Of a stretch of 45,151 nt of DNA, positions 14,263 through 21,409 are shown in pieces. Within the stretch, counting starts at the first letter, position 1. Each line of letters begins with the position of its first letter. Made by a program: the position numbers and the translations under genes. Source of the DNA: a virus. The DNA is taken from positions 1 to 45,151 of IMG/VR virus record IMGVR_UViG_3300031576_000099. One strand, written 5' to 3'. The notes below the pieces were generated by a model that saw only the letters and a list, made by a program, of their open reading frames with translations, did no database searches and was not told the origin of the DNA.

Positions 14263-14447
14263 CCCAGCGCACAGATGAAATGCTTTGGGGTGATGAACCA
14301 AAAACGCCGCTGGAACGCGCCAGAAGGAAAGCGTTTATGGCTGGCCTTCAGTCCACCAGCGGGGTTCCACACAAAGCCCTGGAAACAGCCCTGCAGGTCT
14401 TTATTGAAGAAATGGGCTTGAACAGAAAGGAAGGGCCAAATGGCTGA
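14259..14447 (+). CDS. Small hypothetical protein
   Basis: A 62-residue charged, helical protein starting MTQRTDEMLWGDEPKTPLER. It is coupled to the HerA-like gene by a 4-bp overlap. No family recognised. Confidence 0.55.
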   Translation: MTQRTDEMLWGDEPKTPLERARRKAFMAGLQSTSGVPHKALETALQVFIEEMGLNRKEGPNG

Positions 14448-14631
14448 CATGTTTCCACCCACACTGGATGAACAGATCAACTGCGTAGAACGGGAAATCA
14501 GACTGCGCCAAAACGCTTATCCGCGCTGGATCGAAAAAGGCCGGATGAAGCAGGACAAGGCAGACCGTGAAATTGAAACCATGAAGGCAGTGTCTGAAAG
14601 CCTTCACAGGCTGAAAGGACTTGAGAAATGA
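14440..14631 (+). CDS. Small coiled-coil phage protein
   Basis: A 63-residue helical protein of a type common in phages (DEQINCVEREIRLRQNAYPR, then KGRMKQDKADREIETM). Similar proteins are found beside recombination genes, with no known function. It overlaps both neighbours by a few bases. Confidence 0.65.
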   Translation: MADMFPPTLDEQINCVEREIRLRQNAYPRWIEKGRMKQDKADREIETMKAVSESLHRLKGLEK

Positions 14632-14861
14632 AAGTGACTTTGGAAAGCACTGAAAAAATCGTGAACATTGAAATTGATGGCCGCATTGTGCCTGCCCGTA
14701 TTTGGGAAGGTCAGACAGTCAGCGGAATTCAATGCCATGCCTACATCACCAGAATTTGCGTTCACAAGGATGATGACAATACAGAATTTGAACGCGAATT
14801 GCAGGAACATGTGCCGCCTTCTGATGCGGTGCGTAGCTTCCCGCTTCACTTGATACTTTAA
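14628..14861 (+). CDS. Conserved small phage protein
   Basis: A 77-residue protein with the pattern KVTLESTEKIVNIEIDGRIV, PARIWEGQTVSGI and YITRI, recurring in phage genomes near recombination genes. It is probably a small beta-rich fold. The function is unknown. The ATG overlaps the previous stop (ATGA). Confidence 0.65.
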   Translation: MKVTLESTEKIVNIEIDGRIVPARIWEGQTVSGIQCHAYITRICVHKDDDNTEFERELQEHVPPSDAVRSFPLHLIL

Positions 14862-14887
14862 ACCCAAACCAAAAAAGGAAGAACCCG

Positions 14888-15619
14888 ATGCCTATTGAAT
14901 ATGATTGCGACCTACTGCAAGACACCGATGAATGGCGCAGCAAAAAACGCGGCCTGATTTCCGGCAGCGTGATGAAACTGCTGATCACGGAAAAAACCAA
15001 AAAGATTGCTGACAATGACAAAGTGCGCGGCATCATTTTTGAACTCGCCGCACAGCGCCTTCAGCCACAGCTTGGTGAAGACTTCCAATCCTGGGACATG
15101 CTGCGCGGAAAGAAGGAAGAAATCCTGGCCAAAGATCTTTACAGCAAAAACTACGCGCAGGTGAAGGATTGCGGCCTGATCATCAATGATGACCTTGGCT
15201 TCAAAATCTGCTGTTCACCGGATGGCCTGGTGGGTGCGGATGGCGGTATTGAAGGAAAATCACGCATGTCCAAATTCCAGGTGCAGACAATCATTGAAGG
15301 TGTAGTGCCTGATGAATTCATGTGCCAGGTGCAGGGCAACCTTCTGGTGTCTGGCCGGAAGTGGTGGGATTTCCTTTCATACAGCAATGGTATGCACATG
15401 TTTGTGAAACGTGTTGAACCGCTGGCTGTCTGGCAGGATCCGCTGAAGGAAGCAATCATTGCTGCTGAAAAGAAGATCCAGGAAATTGTCACGCAATACC
15501 AGGAAAAAACAAAAGACCTGGTGCTGGCACCTTGGCTTGATGTCATGTCCGGTGAAGATGGCGCTGTGAAGCCCAGCAGACCCGCAATAGATCCCGCCGA
15601 TGCTTTAAGCGCTGGCTAA
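14888..15619 (+). CDS. YqaJ/lambda-type exonuclease
   Basis: A 243-residue nuclease. Conserved elements are EWRSKKRGLISGSV at about 15-28, SPDGLVGADGGIEGKS at about 110-125 (catalytic Asp112, Glu122, Lys124 of the PD-(D/E)xK core) and QVQGNLLVSGRKWWDF at about 147-162. Lambda exonuclease degrades the 5' strand from double-strand ends and hands the 3' tail to an annealing protein. The next gene encodes its usual phage partner. The start at 14888 has an AAAAGGAAGAACCCG leader. Confidence 0.9.
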   Translation: MPIEYDCDLLQDTDEWRSKKRGLISGSVMKLLITEKTKKIADNDKVRGIIFELAAQRLQPQLGEDFQSWDMLRGKKEEILAKDLYSKNYAQVKDCGLIINDDLGFKICCSPDGLVGADGGIEGKSRMSKFQVQTIIEGVVPDEFMCQVQGNLLVSGRKWWDFLSYSNGMHMFVKRVEPLAVWQDPLKEAIIAAEKKIQEIVTQYQEKTKDLVLAPWLDVMSGEDGAVKPSRPAIDPADALSAG

Positions 15620-15647
15620 ACTCAAACCCTATGAAAGGAAAACTACA

Positions 15648-16409
15648 ATGGCAAAATTTGGACACACTATCATTCCCAAGTCAGATCAGCTGAACGCTGA
15701 TGACCTGGTGGCTGGCCCCATCACTATCAAAATCACGGAAGTGGGGTATGCGGAAAGCGCTGAACAGCCGTGCATCATCAAATATGAAGGCTGCGGGAAA
15801 CGTCCTTACAAGCCCAATAAAACCATGCGGAAGCTGATCATCAGCCAGTGGGGTGATGAAGGTGATAATTGGGTGGGGAAATTTCTGCGGATCTACAATG
15901 ACCCTTCAGTGAAATGGGCCGGAAAGGAAGTGGGTGGCATTGTGGTCATCGGCATGTCTGACATTGCTGAAGATTTCACCCTTGGCCTGAACGTCACGCG
16001 GGGATCAAAGAAAGCGTTCAGCGTGAAGAAACTTTCTGGAACACAGAAGAAAGCAGACGCGCCACCGCCGCCTGCACATCAAGACACTGCTGCCGCCACC
16101 AAAGAACCCGATGGGCAGCAGGGTGGAACGCAGGGGCAAGCCCAAACCACAGGTGACTTCCAGATCCTGATGGCCACAGGTGATCCCCTGCGCTTTCCAA
16201 ACTCTGAAGGTCTGCACAAATACATGGTGGACAATCTGGCCAGGTTTAAAAACAAAGCCCAGCTGGATGCCTTCATAAAGCGGAACGAAGGAAACTTTGA
16301 CCGCTACACCCAGGCTGAAAACAATCCGCAAGGGTTCATGCAGCAGACCTGGGACATGATCAACAAAAAGAAAAAGGAATATGACGATGCAGCAGAACCC
16401 AATTTTTAA
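15648..16409 (+). CDS. Exonuclease partner, probable ssDNA-binding/recombination protein
   Basis: A 253-residue protein. The N-terminal ~130 residues (TIIPKSDQLNADDLVAGPIT, GGIVVIGMSDIAEDFTLGLN) match a conserved family encoded next to YqaJ-type exonucleases in many phages. A Pro/Gln/Thr-rich linker (about 135-175) leads to a short helical C-terminal domain (GLHKYMVDNLARFKNKAQLD). By position it is expected to bind ssDNA or promote annealing, but no Erf, RecT or Rad52 motif is seen, so that is inference. Confidence 0.7.
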   Translation: MAKFGHTIIPKSDQLNADDLVAGPITIKITEVGYAESAEQPCIIKYEGCGKRPYKPNKTMRKLIISQWGDEGDNWVGKFLRIYNDPSVKWAGKEVGGIVVIGMSDIAEDFTLGLNVTRGSKKAFSVKKLSGTQKKADAPPPPAHQDTAAATKEPDGQQGGTQGQAQTTGDFQILMATGDPLRFPNSEGLHKYMVDNLARFKNKAQLDAFIKRNEGNFDRYTQAENNPQGFMQQTWDMINKKKKEYDDAAEPNF

Positions 16410-16662
16410 CAGCGGCCTGACACCAAAACTGAAGAAGCGCCTGGTGATCATCAGTGACTACATGCAGAAGCATGGCGTTTCACCTACGCTGGCTGAACTC
16501 GCAAAGAAGGCCAAGTGCGGAAAGGCCGCTGTGCAGCAATCTGTGCAGCGCCTGAAGGACAAGGGCTTCATCACTTTAACGCCGGATGAACACCGCAATA
16601 TCTGCCTGACAGACAAAGCGGTGGAATTCCTTAAAACCATGAAAGAGGAAACCACGCCATGA
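16387..16662 (+). CDS. LexA-like winged-helix DNA-binding protein
   Basis: A 91-residue protein. Residues ~15-75 have the LexA N-terminal domain pattern: ISDYMQKHGVSPTLAELAKK, KCGKAAVQQSVQRLKDKGFI and a wing (LTPDEHRNICLT). There is no LexA peptidase domain. It could be the only obvious transcription regulator of this phage. The start at 16387 is preferred over 16381 because the AAAAAGGA ribosome site is then correctly spaced. It overlaps the end of the upstream gene by 23 bp. Confidence 0.75.
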   Translation: MQQNPIFNSGLTPKLKKRLVIISDYMQKHGVSPTLAELAKKAKCGKAAVQQSVQRLKDKGFITLTPDEHRNICLTDKAVEFLKTMKEETTP

Positions 16663-16850
16663 CCGATTTTTTCATTTTTGTACTTCTGCTGATGCTTTAC
16701 TTCCTGCCCATGTTCATTGCGGCCAAGCGCCACCATAAAAACAGCCTGGTGATCAGCTGGATGAACTTCCTGCTGGGCTGGACAATCCTGGGCTGGCTGG
16801 TCTGCTTCTTCTGGTCACTCACTGCAAACACGGAAAAGGTGGATCCATGA
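16659..16850 (+). CDS. Superinfection immunity membrane protein (Imm-like)
   Basis: A 63-residue membrane protein with two hydrophobic helices separated by a short basic loop (MTDFFIFVLLLMLYFLPMFI, AAKRHHKNS, then NFLLGWTILGWLVCFFWSL). The YFLPxxIA...H...N...LLGWTxxGWxxxxxWSL pattern is that of the superinfection immunity family typified by T4 Imm, which blocks DNA entry of a second phage at the inner membrane. It lies in the plus-strand operon, so it is probably made early after infection. Confidence 0.85.
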   Translation: MTDFFIFVLLLMLYFLPMFIAAKRHHKNSLVISWMNFLLGWTILGWLVCFFWSLTANTEKVDP

Positions 16851-17182
16851 ATTTGCTGGCAGAATTTTATCTGGAACAGGCTGAAAAGGCGCTGGATCTT
16901 CCGTGGGGTTTTTATGCCGATGCTGACAAAACGGCAAAGCAGATGATCACTGAAACGCTTCTGGAATGTTTGCGGCAGGCCAGGGCCACCAAGGACATCA
17001 GCCAGAAGCCTGTGGCAGGCCAGGGCTACATCTTTGATGGCCAGAAATACATTCCCGTTGCGCCTGGGTGTGAAGCCATTGCCCTGGTGAATATCAGAAA
17101 CCAGGCAAGGGTCTTGGCTGGTGACATGGTGGAAATGACTGCGCGTGTTCAGCGCCTTGCAAGGGATGCAGAAAATGGCTGA
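16847..17182 (+). CDS. Hypothetical protein
   Basis: A 111-residue mostly helical protein (TAKQMITETLLECLRQARAT) with a short beta-like insert (GQGYIFDGQKYIPVAPG). It has no recognised family. A 4-bp overlap couples it to the superinfection immunity gene. Confidence 0.6.
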   Translation: MNLLAEFYLEQAEKALDLPWGFYADADKTAKQMITETLLECLRQARATKDISQKPVAGQGYIFDGQKYIPVAPGCEAIALVNIRNQARVLAGDMVEMTARVQRLARDAENG

Positions 17183-17387
17183 AGAAATTGATGTCCCAAA
17201 CGCCAGCCTGCTTCTGGTCAGCCAGGATGATCTGCGTACCGTGCAATACCAGCTTCACCTGCTGTCACACACGGAAACGGATCCTGCGAAGCTGAAATCT
17301 TTCAAGAATGTGGAAGATGCGCTGTGGCAGATCAGCAATCACTACGGAACCGATGGCATAGCAAGCCTGGAAATCATGCAGCAATAG
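17175..17387 (+). CDS. Small hypothetical protein
   Basis: A 70-residue acidic protein starting MAEEIDVPNASLLLVSQDDL. It overlaps the upstream gene by 8 bp. No family recognised. Confidence 0.5.
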   Translation: MAEEIDVPNASLLLVSQDDLRTVQYQLHLLSHTETDPAKLKSFKNVEDALWQISNHYGTDGIASLEIMQQ

Positions 17388-17406
17388 TTTCCTGAAAAGT
17401 TTAAAA

Positions 17407-17859
17407 ATGAAACCGTTTAAACAGCTTTACAGGCACAATCCAAATAAAGGAATTTATGGTGATTGCTGGCGCACATCCATTGCTTGCCTGCTGGATCTTC
17501 AGCCTTTTGAAGTCCCGCATTTCTTGGCTGAACATTCAGATGATGCAGCTGACCGGATGATGCAGGATTTCCTGGCGCAGCGTGGCTATGCTTTGGCATC
17601 AATCGCTTTTAGTGGCGGGGAACCCCAGGGTGTCTTGAATTACATGAAGCACTGCAATCCTGGTCTGTATTATCTCTTAAGCGGGAACAGCAAGAATAAT
17701 TGCGGCCATGTGGTTGTGTGCCTTGATGACCAGATCATCCATGATCCGTCCCTGGATAATTCCGGCATAATTGCGCCCATGTCAGATGGGAATTTCTGGA
17801 TAAATCTTTTGACCTCTATCACGATGAAGAAACCCGATGACCGACAAAAACAAGATTGA
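17407..17859 (+). CDS. Papain/C39-like cysteine peptidase-fold protein
   Basis: A 150-residue protein with the hallmark layout of a small phage cysteine-peptidase-like family: GDCWRTSIACLLDL (Cys20 at a helix start), VPHF, a central strand LYYLLSGNS, CGHVVVCLDD (His) and IHDPSLDNSG (Asp). These give a Cys-His-Asp triad of the papain/transglutaminase fold. The substrate is unknown; ubiquitin-like or host proteins have been considered for related phage proteins but nothing here shows which. It is in the early operon, so a role in host takeover is possible (inference). Confidence 0.75.
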   Translation: MKPFKQLYRHNPNKGIYGDCWRTSIACLLDLQPFEVPHFLAEHSDDAADRMMQDFLAQRGYALASIAFSGGEPQGVLNYMKHCNPGLYYLLSGNSKNNCGHVVVCLDDQIIHDPSLDNSGIIAPMSDGNFWINLLTSITMKKPDDRQKQD

Positions 17860-18340
17860 TAAATTCATCACCTTTCTGAAAGCCAGTGGTGCTGAAGTCC
17901 TGGAAACCAAGAATGATTATGAAGTGGTGCGCTTCCGTACCGTGAACGGTGTCAGCATCATTTACCGCAAGAAAGGCGGTGCCTGGACTTTCACTGGCGA
18001 AGCGGAAAAAGCCTGGGACAAAATGCAGAAGAAATCTGTGTGGCGCATTGAACCAAAGGGCCAGGTCAGGAAGAAGAACGCGCTGCGTGAAGTCCTGAAG
18101 CGTGATGGGTCTGACTGCTTCTTCTGTCTGAAGCCCACCACCGATGAAAACCGCACCCTGGAACATCTTCTGGCCGTGGCGCATGGCGGCAATAACAATC
18201 CGGCAAACCTGGTCATTGCGTGTTCACCGTGCAATCTCGCTGTGGGGCACCTGGCGATTGTCGAAAAGATCAAACACCGTGAACGTCATCAGATCTTTGC
18301 CCTGGGTATGCTGCAGCTGGCCAAGGAACCAGCCGCATGA
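17837..18340 (+). CDS. HNH endonuclease
   Basis: A 167-residue protein. Residues ~95-140 hold an HNH nuclease: CFFCLKPTTDENRTLEHLLA, then GGNNNPANLVIACSPCNLA, with two CxxC pairs for structural zinc and the EH/N/H active-site positions. The N-terminal ~75 residues are a separate domain (VVRFRTVNGVSIIYRKKGG). It is not obviously a homing endonuclease, as no intron is visible around it. It may act in genome processing or host DNA degradation. Start context is GAAGAAACCCG; it overlaps the peptidase gene by 23 bp. Confidence 0.85.
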   Translation: MTDKNKIDKFITFLKASGAEVLETKNDYEVVRFRTVNGVSIIYRKKGGAWTFTGEAEKAWDKMQKKSVWRIEPKGQVRKKNALREVLKRDGSDCFFCLKPTTDENRTLEHLLAVAHGGNNNPANLVIACSPCNLAVGHLAIVEKIKHRERHQIFALGMLQLAKEPAA

Positions 18341-18549
18341 ACGTGAACACTGCAGGCATTGTGATTGCGTCTTTGTGGATCACCGCGCTGATTGCAGCAG
18401 GCAGTTACGTTTCATCATTGATCCTGGGCATTGAACGCTGGCAGGCAGCCGTTTCAGGCATCATTCTGATGGTGTTTGTCCTGGGTGGAATATTCTTGAT
18501 AGGCCGGATGGGGAAGGCACAGGGCCGGAAGCCTGCTGGCAAGAAATAG
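18337..18549 (+). CDS. Small two-helix membrane protein
   Basis: A 70-residue protein with two transmembrane segments (about 8-32 and 36-57, e.g. AVSGIILMVFVLGGIFLIG) and a basic C-terminus (RMGKAQGRKPAGKK). It is the last gene of the plus-strand operon and its 3' end overlaps the convergent outer spanin gene by 89 bp. It could act on the host membrane; no family is recognised. Confidence 0.65.
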   Translation: MNVNTAGIVIASLWITALIAAGSYVSSLILGIERWQAAVSGIILMVFVLGGIFLIGRMGKAQGRKPAGKK

Positions 18550-18799
18550 ATTGCAGGTTCTGCACCCGATAATCAGACAGCATTGAAACGATTGCACCAC
18601 ATCCACCAGGCTGCGCCACGCAGATCTTCAGCTGTTCAGCCACGGCCTTCTGTTCATCACCAGAATAAAAGTTTGGGTCAGGACAGATCAGCTGCACATG
18701 CTCAAGGCTGGCGCTGACTTTCGGTGAATTGTCCCCGCTGCAGGATGTCAATAAGAACATCGGCACCAGCAGGACGGTCATGATTGCGAATTTGATCAT
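18461..18799 (-). CDS. Outer-membrane spanin lipoprotein (Rz1-like)
   Basis: A 112-residue protein starting MIKFAIMTVLLVPMFLLTSC. It has a lipoprotein signal peptide ending in the lipobox LLTSC (Cys20), followed by a mature part with several cysteines and a Pro/Ser-rich end. The gene starts inside the inner spanin gene in another frame, the classic Rz/Rz1 arrangement. o-Spanins sit in the outer membrane and fuse it with the inner membrane through the i-spanin in the final lysis step. The 3' end overlaps a convergent plus-strand gene by 89 bp, which is unusual; the C-terminus beyond ~residue 85 is less certain as a functional part. Confidence 0.78.
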   Translation of the reverse strand: MIKFAIMTVLLVPMFLLTSCSGDNSPKVSASLEHVQLICPDPNFYSGDEQKAVAEQLKICVAQPGGCGAIVSMLSDYRVQNLQSISCQQASGPVPSPSGLSRIFHPGQTPSE

Positions 18800-19037
18800 T
18801 TCTTTTCCGTACAGTTTGCAGGTTTTCAAGGTTTTTTTGGTTTGCATCGGCAATGGTTTTTTCCCAGCCAGCATTGCAGGCTTTCACAATGCCTTCATCA
18901 TGTTCCTTGATGACATGTTTGATGTAAAAAAATATGCAGATCACGGCGGCAATGATCAGCAGGTGTTTCCAGTACGCTTTAAAGAAACCGCCAGCGCCGG
19001 AAAGAAGTGGTGCAAGGGCCAAGGCTGGGAATGGCAT
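18702..19037 (-). CDS. Inner-membrane spanin (Rz-like)
   Basis: A 111-residue protein with one N-terminal transmembrane helix (HLLIIAAVICIFFYIKHVI, about 25-44) and a periplasmic helical, charged domain (EGIVKACNAGWEKTIADANQ, KNLENLQTVRKRNDQIR), as in Rz-type i-spanins. Its second half overlaps the start of the outer spanin. It lies in the lysis cassette after the endolysin. Its ATG directly follows the stop of the small membrane gene upstream. Confidence 0.78.
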   Translation of the reverse strand: MPFPALALAPLLSGAGGFFKAYWKHLLIIAAVICIFFYIKHVIKEHDEGIVKACNAGWEKTIADANQKNLENLQTVRKRNDQIRNHDRPAGADVLIDILQRGQFTESQRQP

Positions 19038-19175
19038 TTAAAACACCAGCGGCCAAAGCTGGGCCAGGACATAGCAGGCCAAACCAGCAGCCACGGCATT
19101 GAAGCGTGTGGACACGGCAGGAATGGCAGCCAGGACAAACAACACAAAGGCGGCAATCAGAAGGATCAATGGCAT
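19038..19175 (-). CDS. Small hydrophobic membrane protein (45 aa)
   Basis: A 45-residue protein starting MPLILLIAAFVLFVLAAIPA, with two hydrophobic segments joined by a short VSTRFN turn. An AAAGGAGAACCCACC leader gives strong support to the start, although the gene is very short. Similar small proteins sit in lysis cassettes of related phages. It may be a holin or holin regulator; this is inferred from position and hydrophobicity. Confidence 0.7.
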   Translation of the reverse strand: MPLILLIAAFVLFVLAAIPAVSTRFNAVAAGLACYVLAQLWPLVF

Positions 19176-19195
19176 GGTGGGTTCTCCTTTAAGGA

Positions 19196-19738
19196 TTATG
19201 CTTCATTATGCGACACCTGGCCGCTGGCTGCAAGTAACACAGGCCGCACGTTCTTTGGCTGGAAGTTCGGAAACGGGCAGCGCCTGACCGCCGCAATCCT
19301 GGACATGTCAAAGCGCATGATGTTCACGGCATTGGATTGATTGCCACCCAGCAGGTGAACCTTGCCCTGCACATCATGGCCCACGCACAGCGCGATATGG
19401 CCACCGCCAGGACGTTCCAGGCGCACGGCATCACCAAGGGACATGTCTTTCAAGGCCACTGGATTGCCCCAGGTGTCCCAGGAAGAAGCCCTGACACAGA
19501 TCTTTGGTGGCTGGTAGCCTGCGCGTTTTGCCACCACACCCATGAACAGGCCGCACCAGGGTGTTTCATCCTGGGTGTATTTCATTCCTACGTCCTGCCC
19601 GATTTCATCAGCCCAGGCCAGGATCAGCGGATTGTTTGCGGCACCGGATCCTTCCAGCGTTCCGTACAGGCGCAGCGCTTGCACCAGGATCTTTGGGCCA
19701 GCTTCTTTTTCCAGCCATTTGTATTGTGCAGGGATCAT
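19196..19738 (-). CDS. Endolysin, TIGR02594/NlpC-P60-like peptidase
   Basis: A 180-residue enzyme. The pattern of the TIGR02594 family is clear: AANNPLILAWADEIG, DETPWCGLFMGVVAKRAGY (catalytic Cys62), SSWDTWG, GDAVRLERPGGGHIALCVG (His114) and LLGGNQSNAVNI (Asn133). Members are cysteine peptidases or amidases that cleave peptidoglycan stem peptides and serve as phage lysins. There is no signal sequence, so release would depend on a holin. It is flanked by membrane proteins and spanins in the lysis cassette. Confidence 0.87.
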   Translation of the reverse strand: MIPAQYKWLEKEAGPKILVQALRLYGTLEGSGAANNPLILAWADEIGQDVGMKYTQDETPWCGLFMGVVAKRAGYQPPKICVRASSWDTWGNPVALKDMSLGDAVRLERPGGGHIALCVGHDVQGKVHLLGGNQSNAVNIMRFDMSRIAAVRRCPFPNFQPKNVRPVLLAASGQVSHNEA

Positions 19739-20157
19739 TCTTCAGGCTCCTTTTCTTTTTCATTGATGCTGACATTTCCATCAGCCTTCACGTTCACGGT
19801 TTTGGCATCCGGCACCACCACCTTTGCGGGTTCAGCTGGTGGCGCTTCAGCGGCAATCTGTGTCTTGGCCACTGAATTGTCTGAAAACTTCGCCATGCCG
19901 TACACGCCAGCGCAAAGCAGGAAGAACGCGCCTGTGACGGTGACCAGGGTGGAAAGGATCTGTGTCAGCGCAGCGGTGTTTGCCGTGGCCAGATATTCAA
20001 TGGTGATGTGTGGCGTTAAAACTGAAACCCTGAAAGCCATGACCATCAGGGTGAAGATGATGATTGAACCTACAAAAATGCCAAACAGAACTGAAACCCG
20101 ATTGCTGGACAAGCGGTGATTATCGTCTTCAATAATTTCAAGCCAGCGGTTTCCCAT
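19735..20157 (-). CDS. Holin-like two-helix membrane protein
   Basis: A 140-residue protein with two transmembrane helices (about 22-43 VSVLFGIFVGSIIIFTLMVM and about 66-88 ILSTLVTVTGAFFLLCAGVY) and a long charged C-terminal tail (APPAEPAKVVVPDAK ... INEKEKEPEE). Directly upstream of the endolysin and coupled to it by a 4-bp overlap, it is a good holin candidate. The family itself is not recognised. Confidence 0.65.
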   Translation of the reverse strand: MGNRWLEIIEDDNHRLSSNRVSVLFGIFVGSIIIFTLMVMAFRVSVLTPHITIEYLATANTAALTQILSTLVTVTGAFFLLCAGVYGMAKFSDNSVAKTQIAAEAPPAEPAKVVVPDAKTVNVKADGNVSINEKEKEPEE

Positions 20158-20515
20158 GGTGTTTGCGGATCACTTCTTCAATCATTTGCCGGAAGGTGGG
20201 GTCATTGATGGTTTCCTTCTGCCAGACTTCTGCGGCACCTGCGTCCAGCATTGCCTGCATATCCGTGGCTGAAAGATACGGCCCACCCAGCCCTGTCAGG
20301 ACTATTATGGGCAGGTCTGTCAGTTTTCGCAACTCTGTGATGGTTTCAATGCCCCATGTGTTCACCAGGCGCAGATCACACAGCACCACATCAAAGGCAT
20401 CATTTTGGAAATTTTCTACTTCAGGGAAGCGGATGATGGTGTCTGTTTCAAGTTTCCAGTCCACTACCTGGGCAAAGTTTTTATCATCTTCAATTATCGC
20501 TATCTTCATCATCAT
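20138..20515 (-). CDS. Stand-alone CheY-like response regulator receiver domain
   Basis: A 125-residue protein covering just a receiver (REC) domain. The functional residues are present: acidic pair Asp10/Asp11 in KIAIIEDD, phospho-acceptor Asp47 in FDVVLCDLRL, Thr74 in IIVLTGLGG and Lys100 in EVWQKE (followed by Glu rather than the usual Pro). There is no output domain. It begins inside the 3' end of the preceding membrane-protein gene in another frame, and ends inside the holin-like gene, so it belongs to the lysis operon. It could accept phosphate from a host histidine kinase and so tune lysis or host signalling; that is inference. Three consecutive ATGs (20515, 20512, 20509) can start it. 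Confidence 0.85.
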   Translation of the reverse strand: MMMKIAIIEDDKNFAQVVDWKLETDTIIRFPEVENFQNDAFDVVLCDLRLVNTWGIETITELRKLTDLPIIVLTGLGGPYLSATDMQAMLDAGAAEVWQKETINDPTFRQMIEEVIRKHHGKPLA

Positions 20516-20807
20516 CACCAAGGCCATGCGGGATCTGATTTCTGAAGAAATGGGCTTCCAGCCGCTTCACACTGCTATTGGTGGACTTGCCATAGGCTTC
20601 CAGCTTTGCAAGACGTTCAGGTATTTTGGCCAAACTTTCCATGTCTTTTTCAATCGCTGTGATACGCAGTGCATTATCACGCCCTAAATCCCTGGCGTTG
20701 TCAATTCGCTTCCAAAGCCACCCGCTGATGAAGCCCAGCGCTGCCGTGGCAACCTTCCAGAACCATTCTTCAAAATCCATTGCGCCGATCCCAATTTGTT
20801 TGAACAT
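20490..20807 (-). CDS. Membrane-anchored coiled-coil protein (holin-associated type)
   Basis: A 105-residue protein. One membrane helix lies near the N-terminus (FEEWFWKVATAALGFISGWL), followed by a charged coiled coil (ITAIEKDMESLAKIPERLAK) and an acidic C-terminus DDDEDSDN. The layout resembles XhlA-like or lysis-associated proteins. The last codons overlap the response regulator start. ATG at 20807 overlaps the upstream stop by one base; Met10 (MDFEEW) is an alternative start. Confidence 0.6.
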   Translation of the reverse strand: MFKQIGIGAMDFEEWFWKVATAALGFISGWLWKRIDNARDLGRDNALRITAIEKDMESLAKIPERLAKLEAYGKSTNSSVKRLEAHFFRNQIPHGLGDDDEDSDN

Positions 20808-21394
20808 TAGGATAACGCAAAATGGTGCCCCAGGGCTACACCAAGGGCCGCGCCAAAAAGAGGTTCCGACCAGTGCCAGCCTGCGCGGATCTGCCCTGAC
20901 ATCAGCTGTGCCGCTGAAATTCCGACAAAATACAGAAGCGGAAAGCTGATGCCTGCAGGGATGAACCAGGTGTCCGTGAATACCAGCATAATCATGGCAC
21001 CAGTCCACAGGCCGCGCTGTGTGCCTTTCTTCCAGCCAAAGGATCTGCCTTCACGGATCTTCCAGAAATGCATGAATTTCTTTTCAGTGGGCATCCAATC
21101 CAGGTATTCACCCCATGCGCCCTTCACGCCGCCGATTGCGCCAGCTTCTTCACCCATTGAAGGCGCGTTGCCTGCAAACCATAGAACGGCAGCCAGCAGG
21201 CTTTCAGTGGCCGTGGCACCCAGGAAATAGACCAGGATGCCAAACAGGATTGCTGACACCACGCTTCCATCCATCAGGAAATCTGTCACCACGTTTTTGT
21301 CCTTCAGGGATTTCCAGGCGCGGAAGTTTCCCAGCTGACCGCCTTTGATGGACATGAACGCAGCGCAGGCAATAATGCAGATCAGATAAGTCAT
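20807..21394 (-). CDS. Multi-pass membrane protein
   Basis: A 195-residue protein with several hydrophobic helices (e.g. GSVVSAILFGILVYFLGATA and GAMIMLVFTDTWFIPAGISF) and a central polar loop with Trp and Lys residues. It has no recognised family. It is encoded between the tail fibre gene and the lysis genes. The start at 21394 has a GAAAGGCACCGCC leader. A role in lysis or superinfection exclusion is possible, but nothing in the sequence decides. Confidence 0.6.
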   Translation of the reverse strand: MTYLICIIACAAFMSIKGGQLGNFRAWKSLKDKNVVTDFLMDGSVVSAILFGILVYFLGATATESLLAAVLWFAGNAPSMGEEAGAIGGVKGAWGEYLDWMPTEKKFMHFWKIREGRSFGWKKGTQRGLWTGAMIMLVFTDTWFIPAGISFPLLYFVGISAAQLMSGQIRAGWHWSEPLFGAALGVALGHHFALS

Positions 21395-21409
21395 GGCGGT
21401 GCCTTTCGG

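Noticed and set aside
16387-16662. Lysogeny repressor
   Set aside because: The LexA-like winged helix alone does not show lysogeny; there is no integrase, no divergent cro-like gene and no attachment site visible.
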